Shown here: in pieces, positions 35,862 through 46,045 of the stretch
How positions within the stretch are numbered: the first letter of the stretch is position 1
How the letters are laid out: the number at the start of each line of letters is the position of its first letter
Assembly: GCA_963920765.1 (NCBI GenBank)
Contig: OY987251.1
Location: 13,333,219-13,397,218, forward strand
From: Ulota crispa
Taxonomy: Eukaryota; Streptophyta; Bryopsida; Orthotrichales; Orthotrichaceae
Reading direction: 5' to 3'
DNA: 64,000 bases
Notes under the pieces: model-generated
Told to the model about the DNA's origin: nothing
Seen by the model: only the letters and a program-made list of their open reading frames with translations
Databases searched by the model: none
Position numbers and translations under genes: made by a program

Positions 35862-36186
35862 GGTAGGAGGCTCATGAATGGAGCATCCAAGGGCTGAAAC
35901 TAAATTTTGGGTAGGTGAAACTTCTTGAATTATTTTTTGGTAAGTTTTCCTTGCAAAACAAGAAGAATTAGCATCTAACCCAAGTTGTTTCATATTTTTT
36001 GAAACTTTGTGGAATTAGATGAGAAAAATTGAAGTGGAAAAGCCATAGGACTCTAAAAATCGCCCACCTCCTCAAATGTACACCTCATATACATTATCAA
36101 AAAGTTATGTAAAACAACATGTACAAACAAAGTACTTTTGAAGAGGTGCTCCATTTTAGAGCCTGCTCAAGTTAAAGCCTCCTACC
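35862..36186. mobile_element. GGTAGGAGGCTC-type MITE (PIF/Harbinger-like)
   Basis: Ends are GGTAGGAGGCTC and its near inverse (GCCTCCTACC). Flanks are TAA (35859-35861) and TGA (36187-36189), a worn 3-bp duplication. 325 bp. It lies about 0.9 kb upstream of the SMR start codon. Confidence 0.68.
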
Positions 36187-37131
36187 TGAATCCGTCTCAT
36201 ATAAGAAAAGCAAAAAATTAAAAATGCAAAGTCCTAAATAGCAGCTATTTATTTAGAGTCCAAGGTTTTAAATATGGGTTTAAATGTTAATTAACCCCCC
36301 CTCCCCCCTTCTCTGTCTGCCGAGTGGGCAGAGCGAAGCAACGGCGGCGGCGCTGTTTTTTGGTTTTTTTCTCTCACTACCCGCGGGCAGCGCTGTTAGT
36401 TTCATCCCCTTGACGACTTGTGAAGTACGCCACCCTGTTAAGACCGCTTGCGCGGGCAGGGCGGCCGGCAGAGCCAAACCCCAACCCACGCCCGGCCCGT
36501 CCTCCCCCGTGGATCCAGGGGAGAGGAGAGAGAGGGAGCGTTGCGAGCGTCACGACGCCAGCTCCGAAGGGGATGAACATCACGCACCCTTCAGTTCTAA
36601 ACCCCACTCACCTCATAGCGCTCATTCCCCTCCACATCCTTCATCTCTCTCCTTTCATTCCAGTTTCTCGCAGTTTTCATTGCCGGTGCGTCGTTGGTTT
36701 TCCAGTTACGGAGTTGACATAGTCTGCGCAGTTGGGTACACAGTATTTTTTTTGCATTTGTATTTCCGCAACCGTGTGCATATCCACCTCCCCCCTCGTC
36801 GTCGTCGTCCCAGGTTGTAGGGGTGTCGCACTCGCCGACACACCAATTTTTATATTTATTAGCCCTTCCATTTGTGTCACAAGCCGCCCATTAGGGTCAG
36901 GTCGGGTCAGGAACTCGGAACCATTTTTTTTGTACTCTCTCTCTTCGTCACTGCAGCTTAGTCTAGTGTAACGCTACCAAGTCTCTTCTGGATGCGCGAT
37001 CTGCATAAGAATTTCTGGACGGTGAAGAATTGGTGGGTATTTTATTTTGTTGTGATTTTTTGGGTTGTAAGGGAAGGGAAAGAAACGGAGTGAGTGAGGG
37101 TTTGAGAAGTAGGTGTTGTCGCATTCTAGCT
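36187..37131 (+). promoter_or_regulatory. SMR upstream region and probable 5' UTR
   Basis: Composition changes sharply at about 36290 from AT-rich to GC-rich, with CCCCCC, GGCGGCGGCG and CT-rich runs typical of plant promoters and leaders. A 178-residue frame at 36284-36820 is low-complexity and not considered coding. No certain TATA box or start site was found. Confidence 0.45.
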
Positions 37132-37674
37132 ATGGCGCCCACAACAGTAGTCGTAGCAGTAGCAGCAGCGCCAGGGTGCTTGTCGATGTTGCAATCGTCG
37201 GAGCCGCCGGAAGTGGTGGGATCTGGGAGACGACGGCTCTCGCTCGACAGTTGGGTGTGCTTGCCCATCCTTCGTCCCGTGCGGACGTCTAGCACGTCGT
37301 CGCAAGTGTCGTCATCCGGCAGTTCTTGCACAACGCACAAGGACTCCGTTACCAAGGAGCACCAGCAACAGCCGCAACAGCCGCAGCCGCTGCCGCAGTC
37401 GCAACACCAGCAGTCGCAGCCGCAGCCGCAGTCGCAACCGCAGCAGTTGAAGACATTGACGCTGGAGGTGCCGTCGGACGAGTTGGAAACGGGGTGCGAG
37501 ACGCCCAAGTCGAAGGAGCACCGAATTCCGGACGTGGACGTGACGTTTTGCCCGCCGGCGCCGAGAAAACCTCGCGCTATGGCGCGCCGGCGACGCGTGC
37601 AGCCCACGAGTTTTTTCAACACCCCGGACTTCGAGAATTTTCTCTCGCAACACAAAGTGCAAGTGCTCAGCTAA
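37132..37674 (+). CDS. SIAMESE-related (SMR) cyclin-dependent kinase inhibitor, 180 residues
   Basis: Plant-specific inhibitor of CDK-cyclin complexes; members of this family restrain mitosis and favour endoreduplication, often in response to stress. Diagnostic motifs are GCETPKSKEHRIP at residues 121-133 (the SIM-family core, usually TPxSxEHKIP), CPPAPRKPR at 140-148, a basic patch RRRR at 152-155 likely to aid nuclear entry, and FFNTPDFENFL at 161-171. The ATG at 37132 was chosen because upstream frame extension has no ATG with similar content. The gene has a single exon, as is common for SMRs. Residues 78-105 are a Gln/Pro tract encoded by CAG/CCG-type codons, longer than the usual linker. 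GC-rich codons contrast with the flanking AT-rich DNA. The long upstream leader and 3' UTR suggest post-transcriptional control, which is inference. Most angiosperm SMRs are about 70-130 residues, so this is a long member. Confidence 0.92.
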   Translation: MAPTTVVVAVAAAPGCLSMLQSSEPPEVVGSGRRRLSLDSWVCLPILRPVRTSSTSSQVSSSGSSCTTHKDSVTKEHQQQPQQPQPLPQSQHQQSQPQPQSQPQQLKTLTLEVPSDELETGCETPKSKEHRIPDVDVTFCPPAPRKPRAMARRRRVQPTSFFNTPDFENFLSQHKVQVLS

Positions 37675-39272
37675 GCTAACCTCATCACCACCATAACCAT
37701 TACCACTATACAGTGCTTTGTACAGGCCCTGCTATTGAAACTCCAGAGGCGAACCTGTTTTCTGCATCACCATAGCCATCACCATCATCAAGCTTTTTAT
37801 TCTTGGTTCAAGCCACATAGTAAGGTTGGTCAGTAACAGGGTGTTACCATACGTAGAACCTTTTCCGCTTCTTCTCTCATATTTTTTTTTGCCCTTTTTT
37901 TTTTTTTTTTTCTATTTTTGTGCTTATTTTGTACATGGAAGGGGTAGTGCACATAACTCATGGCACTGAATGTAGAAAAATTGGTCTTGGGGAGTAGTCT
38001 AGTCTAGGTTGAACTTTTCTTGGCTGGGGTCAGTTGTACACCTACCTACCTACCCTACCCCAGTTGGAAAGGGAAAATTTTGGTAGCTCTGAAGAGAGAG
38101 ATTGCATGATGGTTGAGTTTTAGGAGCAGCAGCAGCAGCTCGTTCGCAAGCACAGACTGCCGAAAAGTGGGAAAGATAAGTGAAAAAGTATGATAAAGCA
38201 TCCTTCGTGGTTGTGCTGCAGCTGCTGGGGTCTAGCCTAAAGTAGCCTGGCATACAGCAACCCAGGATTTTTCCATGTAATTTAACATCATTTCTGAAGT
38301 TGATCATCATGTTGTCTCTCCTTATTCCTTCGAAATACAAGCGTTTTGTTTGTTTTTGTATCTATCTTATCATGTTGGTCTCTGTTTTTACCCCTGTTTG
38401 TTCTTGTTGGCATTTGCTTCATTGTATGCTTGATGTGTTCACTTCTTAAGCACTTTGTGAGGAGTCTTTTGTAATATGTTGTATTTGGCGCCCTTGTTTT
38501 GTTGGGAGATTACCAGGAGGGTCAAGGTAACGAATAGCGTCTGGGTCAGTCACAACTGTAGTAAGTGCATGACAAATACCCATTTTTGGTCTTTATGTAT
38601 GAAACGCTGATATGCAGAGTGTGAGGGAAAAGTAAGTGGTGAGTACCGGCGGCTCCTGTGTTTCACTAATATTTCCTGTGTGTTGGAGCAACCTTGCTGA
38701 CATTTGATCTCTTCTAAGGCAAATTAATGGTGAAGGTTCTTCTAACCATAAAACTTGCAGGTCATGTTCACCAGTAGGGTGGATTTTCGTACCCCTCAAA
38801 GTTCGTGTAAGAGCATTTGTAGCATTGCAAGAAACTCCTAGATCTTAAAGAAAATACTATCGTGCACCACTTCTTGGAGTGTGCAATCTCCAGATTAGAT
38901 TAGCTTATGATGATCATGACCAAAAATTATCTAAACGCAAAAAGTTTTGCTAACCCAAAACTCGAAAGCCCCGATACCCAAAGCCCCTTTTAAGCCAGGT
39001 TTGTAGGAGGAACTGTTTGTTGCCCATGGTACATGACAATGTTTGGTTGCATTTTCAAACACATGTAAAACACGAAGTTCTCAGTCCACCTTTTCATTTA
39101 AAAGTTCTCCAACAATAAAAATAAAAGTCTTATATTACAAAGCAAACTCAACCTTACCATGATTGCAAAGCCTTCCAAGATGAAAAAAAACATTAAAACA
39201 AATGCATGCTTAAAATTCATTTTCAAATTCCTCTTTCACAAACTCAAAAGCTTTTTAATTGGTTGCAACTAA
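37675..39272. other. SMR 3' UTR and following spacer
   Basis: About 37675-38480 carries T-rich tracts (37885-37915), CAG-type short repeats (38128-38142) and TGTAA near 38470, consistent with a 3' untranslated region. Beyond about 38900 the sequence turns AT-rich, with an AAGAGCATTTGTAGC element-like end at 38812 whose partner was not found. Confidence 0.45.
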
Positions 39273-40014
39273 GAGCATCCACACCCCCACACACTCAATA
39301 ACTGTGCAAGAGCACTTGGCGCACCTGCTTCGTTTGATGTGCCTCATTGTAAAACATGTCAATATCCTAAAAGAGACAAGGCTTGCTCAGTTGTAGGTCA
39401 AACATTGGAATGTTCAAGGTTTGATGTATCTTTGTTAGCACGCCAAAATCTAAGATAATTAAAACTTGTTGATTGGTCAACACAAGAGGCCCGTAATTGA
39501 AGCTTGATGCTTGTCATCCCCGTGATATGCGCTCAATGCTTGCTTGCACTTGCTTGAGGGCAAGGATAGAGCATCAAAGATTTGAACAAGCATGTGGTCA
39601 AAGATACACCTTGGACACCTATTTTTGAAAGCTCCAAGTTGCGTGCATCATCACTCATCCTCTAAAACGGATGGCTTGTTGCCTCTAGCTTGCAAAATTG
39701 CCCACCCCTCTTGCATAATAGATAAACTTGTTATGAGGCCAAGCCAAAAGCCTCCGATGGCTTGCAAAACTGAACTCTTTTGCAAAGCAAAGGGAGGCTT
39801 GTAAATCACATGAGACAAGCACCTTTTGCACTTTTCCAACAAATAAGGACTTGATCCGTGAATGTGGACGTAGCTGATTGAGTGGAGATGACCTCTTAAG
39901 AGGCTGTGGGTAGGGTGACCCTTCTTCCCTCGCTTGCAAACTAGATTGACAGGCTTGCAAATTGGCTTACATTTTGTAAGACGGGTGGTGATGTTTCAAG
40001 GGGTGGTGATGCTC
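39273..40014. mobile_element. GAGCATC-type MITE, TAA-flanked (PIF/Harbinger-like)
   Basis: TAA at 39270-39272 and 40015-40017. Ends are GAGCATCCACACCCC and GGGGTGGTGATGCTC. 742 bp with no recognised protein. Internal CTTGCTTGCA-type repeats are present. It abuts the next element and shares its TAA. Confidence 0.65.
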
Positions 40015-40017
40015 TAA

Positions 40018-40352
40018 CGGGCGGTTCAAACTATGTCCCACGTCCCATTGAAATCTGATGAAATTTGAGAATTTGATTGACGGAGAGGCAAAAGATGGGA
40101 CTTTATGTTTCAGACTATGCCTCAAGTCCCACATCCCACTTGCTTACATAGCGCCTACATGAAAGCACTTTTCCAAATTTTGATGCCAAAAAAAAGTGGG
40201 ACTTCACTCCAAGATTGAGTCGAGCATTTTGGCAAGCCCATCTTTTAGCCCAAGTCCCATCTTTTCCCACCGTCTCTGACCCACAAAGATGGGATTTTGC
40301 ACTCCCCTGGACCTGGCCACATGGAACGTGGGACATAATCTGAACCGCCCCC
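40018..40352. mobile_element. GGGCGGTTCA-type MITE, TAA-flanked
   Basis: Inverted ends GGGCGGTTCAAACTATGTCC and GGGCGGTTCAGATTATGTCC (reverse complement of the right), followed by CACGT. TAA lies at 40015-40017 and 40353-40355. The left target is shared with 39273-40014. About 335 bp, immediately upstream of the small ORF at 40475. Confidence 0.7.
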
Positions 40353-40474
40353 TAAGCATACAAATCACTTCGCACGAGCGTGACAACCAAGAAACCCGGG
40401 CCAACTCCTACAAAAACTGTAGACGAAGCTTGTCTTCTCTTCCCCCCTCCCCACCCACCCACCCAGCGGCGGAA

Positions 40475-40612
40475 ATGGCGCAGCAGGCATACGTGGAGTC
40501 CGACGATCTGAGCTACAGTAACTTAAGTAACTTATCAGTAACGTCGCCGATTCGCTTCTCATTGCCGCAACGTCGTCGTGACTTGCAGAAGCGCAGTCGA
40601 GCTTTTCATTAA
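40475..40612 (+). CDS. Possible 45-residue ORF, function unknown
   Basis: The frame begins at ATG in a good context (G at -3, G at +4) and encodes MAQQAYVESDDLSYSNLSNL, then a Ser/Arg-rich end. Codon choice is GC-rich like the real genes here and unlike the neighbouring spacer. GTAACT words inside could be splice donors, so this might be the first exon of a longer gene that I could not follow. I do not recognise the sequence. It may equally be a gene fragment left between two MITEs. Confidence 0.3.
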   Translation: MAQQAYVESDDLSYSNLSNLSVTSPIRFSLPQRRRDLQKRSRAFH

Positions 40613-40694
40613 AGACCCCAGGAAGATGATGACAAGTGCATGCATGCGCTGCACTAAGTTTAAGTTACTGCTGGTGCTGCTGGAGTGCTGGTGC

Positions 40695-40738
40695 GAGGGG
40701 GAGAGAGAGAGGGAGAGGGAGAAAGGGAGGGGGAGGGG
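40695..40738. repeat. GA-rich low-complexity tract
   Basis: A run of GAGAGAGAGGGAGAGGG type, purine-only over more than 40 bases on the plus strand. Such tracts are common in plant promoters and leaders. No specific function is claimed. Confidence 0.8.
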
Positions 40739-40912
40739 TTTGACAAAACACTCGCTTGTGCGAGCACTGCCGCCTTTGCCATGCTTCCACCATTGATGAC
40801 TCCCCTCCTCGTCTGCGCCCCCCCTTCATTGATTATACAATTATCTCGCATACGAAGGGTACATTTGCAGCACCACAGTGGTGATGGATTGGTACTCTGG
40901 TAGTAAGCTTAG

Positions 40913-41376
40913 GGCCACTTCACACTATGGCCAATGGTTGAGAGAGGTCGTCAGTTTCCACTAATTAGATTGCAAGAAATTAAGAGTTTGGACTTTCAAA
41001 TCTCGACCTTTTACACAAGAGATCAAAGTCTAAAGTTTGTCATCCACTAAACTGTCTGCATGGCAACAGTTTATCATTCAAAACAGCGGTGCTCTCAAAG
41101 GAGAGTTTGGGTTTAGCAAAAATGGAAACCCAAACCATGATTGAGAGGCCATTTGTTTTAGCATTTAACCCTATATTTGATCAGTATGGAGTTGTATGTT
41201 GTAAATGGAGTGGTTTTGGACAAGAGCAATGTCCAAATACACTCCATATATAACATGCTTGATCAAATATGGGGTTTTATTGCATATTTTCAAAATATTT
41301 TCTTGATCTCTCAACAAAGTTTTGCTCACTCAATATGACGACCTCTCACCTTGGTTGGCCATAGTGTGAAGCTGCC
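40913..41376. mobile_element. MITE with CTTCACACTATGGCCAA ends
   Basis: Inverted ends GGCCACTTCACACTATGGCC and GGCAGCTTCACACTATGGCC (reverse complement of the right). TAG lies directly outside both ends (40910-40912 and 41377-41379), a 3-bp target of the PIF/Harbinger size. An older copy is at 14943-15395. 464 bp, non-coding; 41165-41275 is itself a small foldback. Confidence 0.72.
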
Positions 41377-41983
41377 TAGTGAGTGAATGTTTGTGAGTGT
41401 GTGACTGTGTGTGTATTGCGGGGAAGGATGGTTGGACTGTTGTACTACAACTGTGGCAGTGGCAGGTGTGATTTCAGGCTTTCAGGTTCTCAGACATGCA
41501 GTACAGTACAGTATTGATTTTGTCAATGGGGGGCGAAGGTGCTAAAGCATCCTGGGAGAGTAATTGAGAACGTCCCCCCCGCACTTGGCTCCGGCTCAGA
41601 AGAAAAAAAAGGGGTGTTGTTGTTGCCTTCTGCCTTGTCGTCTAGTGTGTGTTAGTGTGTGTGGAGAGGTTGGTCAGTTGGTGGTGCGGAAAAGCTCTGG
41701 AGTTCTGGAGAGTGTTGGAGTGTTTTCGGCTTTTGCGGAGTTGGAGGGGACGTCTCTAGATTTACGCTGGTAAAAGATCGTGGGGACCACGAAGGATACG
41801 GATGGGTAGGTAAGTTGCTTGGAAGAGGGAGATGGTGGAAGATGCTTGGAAATTAGGTGAGGGTGAAATTTATGTGGAAAAGAGGTAGGGTGGAAGTTGT
41901 GTAGAAAAAGAGGGTGGTGGAGGTTAGTTGGAACTTAGAAATGGATGGGAATGGGAGTGACGTGAAAAAGGAGGGGTGGGAAG
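41377..41983 (+). other. G/T-rich, A-poor stretch of unknown nature
   Basis: GTGTGTG runs and long GGTGG/GGAAG words give the same G/T excess on the plus strand as the TRF4-like introns. It may be intron or untranslated sequence of a plus-strand transcript starting near 40.44 kb. No conserved peptide was found. Confidence 0.3.
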
Positions 41984-42103
41984 CAGGGTTTAATTTACTG
42001 GCACATGTGAGCCTCTCTATCCCCTCCACATTGGATAATATCTGGAGGGAAGCAATTTGACTAGCAGAAATCTGTTAAAATTTGCCAGTAAATTAAATCC
42101 TGG
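41984..42103. mobile_element. 120-bp MITE-like inverted repeat
   Basis: Ends CAGGGTTTAATTTACTGGC and GCCAGTAAATTAAATCCTG are inverses with one mismatch. The short A/T-rich centre has no coding. Confidence 0.55.
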
Positions 42104-42201
42104 TGAGAAGTTTTGTGAAATTTTATGGAGGCGGAAATTACAAGGAAGAAACAGATGGGATGGAGAAATTGAAAGGGAGTTGGGGTTTGGGCAGTGCTTA
42201 A

Positions 42202-43101
42202 CCCCTAAAGGACCAAGGAGCCCACTTTGGGCTTTATGAGAATTTGGGCATGCTCTATTGACTTCATAATTTGGAAAATTTTCATGAAATTTTTAGGATG
42301 AATGCTACTCATCATAATCTACATGTGAAGCTTTATTTCATGTCATTCCAATAAGTAATGCAAAAGTTAGAAGGTTTTTTCAATTTCAATGTCAAATCGG
42401 GTAGCAAAAAATATATTCTAATTTTTTTAAATTTTAAATTTATAGAATTTTATAGATTGATACCTACTCAAAAAAAGTTGAATCATTCAATTCCAAATAA
42501 TGAGGTAAGAGTAAAAAAGAGTTTTATTTTGTAGGCAATGAAGGTAGGAAGAGGGTAGTTATCTTATACTCGCAATTTTCAAAATTTTCAAATGAAAATG
42601 AAAATTAAAGTTACCAATTGTTTGTTAGAGCATTCTCACAATTGGGATTAACAATTTTCAAATTCTTCCAAAACTTATTAGCATATTAGCTATGTCTTTC
42701 ATTCATCAATACCTTTCACTTTACAATTTTTGTAAAAATGAATCCAAGATTTTTTTTGGTTGATTTTTTTTTATATATGCTTTCAACCCATTTTCCAACA
42801 TATTGCCAAAATTGCACAAGAAATACAACATATTTGTTTTTCTCTAAAAAGTTTGAAAAACAAAACTTCACCTTTTGGAAGGATTAGAAATTCTACATTT
42901 TGAAGTTTAGGCACATTGATCTTGCAATTAGGGGGGGATGTTCATTTTGAAATTTTGGGACAATGTACTTGTGCAAGTCAACCAAAGGATCCTACGGTTG
43001 GATTTGTTAAAAAGTAAGTTTCAATGAAGATTTTGACCTTGCTTTGGGGACTAGTATTTTGAAGCAATTTTGGGCCTCTAAACACAAAAGAATTTTAGGA
43101 G
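42202..43101. mobile_element. TTAA-flanked element, CCCCTAAAGGACC family (worn right end)
   Basis: TTAA at 42198-42201. Starts CCCCTAAAGGACCAAGGAGCCC with the usual TTTGGGCATG inside. A decayed end TTTTAGGAG-TTAA lies at 43093-43105. About 900 bp, consistent with the family, but more diverged internally. Confidence 0.6.
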
Positions 43102-43437
43102 TTAAATTGGAATTTTTTGTTTAGTGCTAATTTGGCAATTGCCTTTTCTACTTTTTGGGGTGCAAATCTGGCTCCTTTCATTTATTTTTTGGTGAAGTCC
43201 TCACGTAATCCTCAAATTTTTAGTGCAAAAGACATCTAAAGCAAATGATTGTGGCCTGACATGTGGGAAAAGGTGGCAAAAGCAAGTTCTTGCATTGATG
43301 AATTTTGGCAAATTCTGGCAAATCACACTCAATGTTTTCACTAGCTTTGGTGCAAATTTCAAGCTTTTCAAATTTTTTGTAGCTTTCTGGCGATTTAGCG
43401 TCCCAAACAAAAACACTAGGCTTGGGGCAGCCTCTAG

Positions 43438-44326
43438 CCCCTAAAGGACCACTTGTCCCTATGGGGGATAAATGAGGTTTTGGGTAAGGTCATGCTACTA
43501 CAATTTATGATCAAATTTTATAATTTTTTCTTCAAAGTTAGAGTTTTGTAAGAGTTATGCAGGAGAATAAATTTTATTGAATTTTGATTTACGGTTCAAA
43601 AGTTATAAGGGTAATCATGTGAATTTTAGTTGGAGGGGCAACTTGGGCATGCCATTTTTTGTTGACTTCTCCCAAGGGGAACCAATGAAGGGATGACCCT
43701 TCATTGGAAACTATCCAGAGCAATAGTGTACTAAATAAATACATTATTGTATTTGATAAGTACATTAACCTTTGAATTACAATAGCTACTAGAGATTTAG
43801 TTCTTTTTCCAATTTTCTTTCTTGAGATTGTCAATGAAGCTAAACTCTTCCAATCCATTGCTTGGATTTTTGTACTCTTCAATATATCTTTAGAGAACTT
43901 GTTTGGCAAAAAACCTTAGTATAGTGTGAATTTCAAGCACATGTTTGCAATGCAAGGCCATGGAGGGTGTGTTCCATGTCTTGGTTGATCACTAAAACTT
44001 GGAGAGATATGCCTAACATGATTTAGAGCATGTTAGAAAAATCTCTTCAAATCCTATAGTGCAAAAAAATTTCATCACATGTGATCAAAGGCACTTGAAA
44101 ATTTTGGGCAGGGTAATAAAACTTTAGGTACTACCTGCAGATGATCATATCTCTCAATCTATACGGACAAACTTCACAAAAAATTTATGGTATGTCCTTG
44201 AATGAGTCTACTACAAGATCCTAAGGTTAGATTTGATTTTTTTTTAAATTGTTTTTGAAATTAAATCCCTAGAAATGACAGTTTTGAGTCTTTTTTGAGA
44301 AAAAAATGTGCATGGTCCTTTAGGAG
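43438..44326. mobile_element. TTAA-type element, CCCCTAAAGGACC family
   Basis: Starts CCCCTAAAGGACCACTTGTCCC (left flank CTAG, probably a mutated TTAA) and ends TGGTCCTTTAGGAG before TTAA (44327-44330). 889 bp. Confidence 0.65.
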
Positions 44327-44546
44327 TTAAAGTTGGTTTTCTTTTGTTGGTCGCGCACCCACCAATGCAAGCACGAAAGGAAAAAAATTGGATAGAATTC
44401 GATAGATTCATCAAAGTGTGCACGTTCATCCATCAATTCTACTATTAGTAATATCATTTTATCTAAATTTAGGCAAATCTGGTGTAAGCATGGGGAGGGA
44501 TTTAGCAAGCGGGAAGATTTTGGCAAAAAAATTGCCAGCCTTTTAA

Positions 44547-44900
44547 CCCCTAAAAGCGGGCGAGGATAAAAAATGTCCCCTCGCCACCAAAAAACACTTT
44601 GTTCTGTGGAATAAATTTGTTTTTCACCTGCAGTTTTATAGAAGTGATTTTTGATACATGGTACATCATGGAAGGCAAAAAACAACCTCAACAAACATAC
44701 TCATATTTTTTGGTAATCTAAGTTGTGAGAAGATTCAAGGACACGGTGTTAAGTCCCATGTCACCCTTCTTGCAATTTTCATGAGGACACCATGCATTGT
44801 GGATTTTTGCAGCTTTATGAAATAATATTTTAATAAGTGGATACTTGCCACACCACTATAGAGGAGCAAGCACAGTCACCCATCTAACGTTCAAGGATTA
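44547..44900. mobile_element. Possible fragment of a TTAA-type element
   Basis: TTAA (44543-44546) is followed by CCCCTAAAAGCGGG. No matching right end was found; a weak candidate is TTCAAGGA-TTAA near 44890. The preceding 44330-44540 resembles the left part of 51806-52442 (TTGGATAGAATT, CATCCAT.AA). Confidence 0.35.
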
Positions 44901-45069
44901 AACTCTGCTTGGGATCTCAAGTAGGCCTCATGCTTTTGTCTTGTTTAAAAATAGGGTTTCAAAGTTCTTGGAATGCAAAACTGATAGTTTGTAAGGAGAA
45001 AACAAGACAAAAATCCTATTTATTCATGCAAAATCCCAAAGAGTTTTTTGTACATTGTGAAGTGTACAA

Positions 45070-46045
45070 TACCCAAAAGAAAGAGTATATAACTTATGGT
45101 TTTGTGCCTAAAGGCCTAACTTTGAAATCACATTTAGAGGATGATCCATTGCAATTTTGAAAAAAAAGTTGAACAAATATAGCTCAAAATTTATAGGAGA
45201 ACAACTTTTGTTCTTGGCCAAATAGCTTAGTATGAATTTGTAGTGAATGATTGATCAACAAATCGGAAAATTATACGTTCAAAGGTAATTTTTTCAAATA
45301 ACAATTACTACATCAGTTACTAAGATTTTGAAATTACTTTCTAAAAGGAAACCACTCAAAACCTGCATGAGAATAACTTTTGTACTAGGCTCAAGAGCTT
45401 ATCATGCATGCGTGCTTCACAAATGAAGCCCAAACGAGTGAACCAAGCAAGAAGTATGAATTTTTTTGTGGTTGTGCAAATCTCACTCTACAAAGGCAAA
45501 TGTTCCAAAAAAATCATGTCTACCCAACATGAGGAAATTTGGACCTAGCCTCCTCGGCTGAATTTGATTGACCTTTACTTGCACCTAATTGAGTTGGTCT
45601 AGCTTCATCAATTGAGCTCACAAAGGAGTGAGAGTTGCATGGCCACAAAAAAAAATCATACTTCTTGCTTAGTCCACTTGTTTGGGCTTCATTTGTGAAG
45701 CACGCATGCATGATAAGCTCTTGAGCCTAGTACAAAAGTTATTCTCATGCAAGTTTTGAGTGGTTTCCTTTTAGAAAGTAATTTCAAAATCTTGGTAACT
45801 GATGTAGTAATTGTGATTTGAAAAAATTACCTTTGAACGTATAATTTTCCGATTTGTTAATCAATCATTCACTACAAATGCATACTAAGCTATTTGGCCA
45901 AGAACAAAAGTTGTTCTCCTATAAATTTTGAGCTATATTTGTTCAATTTTTTTTCAAAATTGCAATGGATCATCCTCTAAATGTGATTTCAAAATTAAGC
46001 CTTTAGGCACAAAGCCATAAGTTATACACTCTTTCTTTTGGGTAC
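45070..46045. repeat. Long foldback: two 420-bp inverted arms, 130-bp spacer
   Basis: Left arm 45070-45490, right arm 45622-46045, complementary at about 95 percent or better by eye. Matching blocks include CCCAAAAGAAAGAGT, GATGATCCATTGCAATTTTG, CAACTTTTGTTCTTGGCC and GCATGCGTGCTTCACAAATG. The spacer (45491-45621) is unrelated. No coding potential. Read-through RNA would form a long, nearly perfect double strand. Confidence 0.85.

Noticed and set aside
36284-36820. 178-residue plus-strand frame upstream of SMR
   Set aside because: Low-complexity Pro/Ser/His content in a GC-rich leader; no conserved motif. Treated as promoter or 5' UTR.
40578-40796. 72-residue frame overlapping the small ORF
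   Set aside because: It runs into the GA-rich tract giving an Arg/Glu repeat. It was compared in mind with DVL/ROT4 peptides but lacks their conserved pattern.
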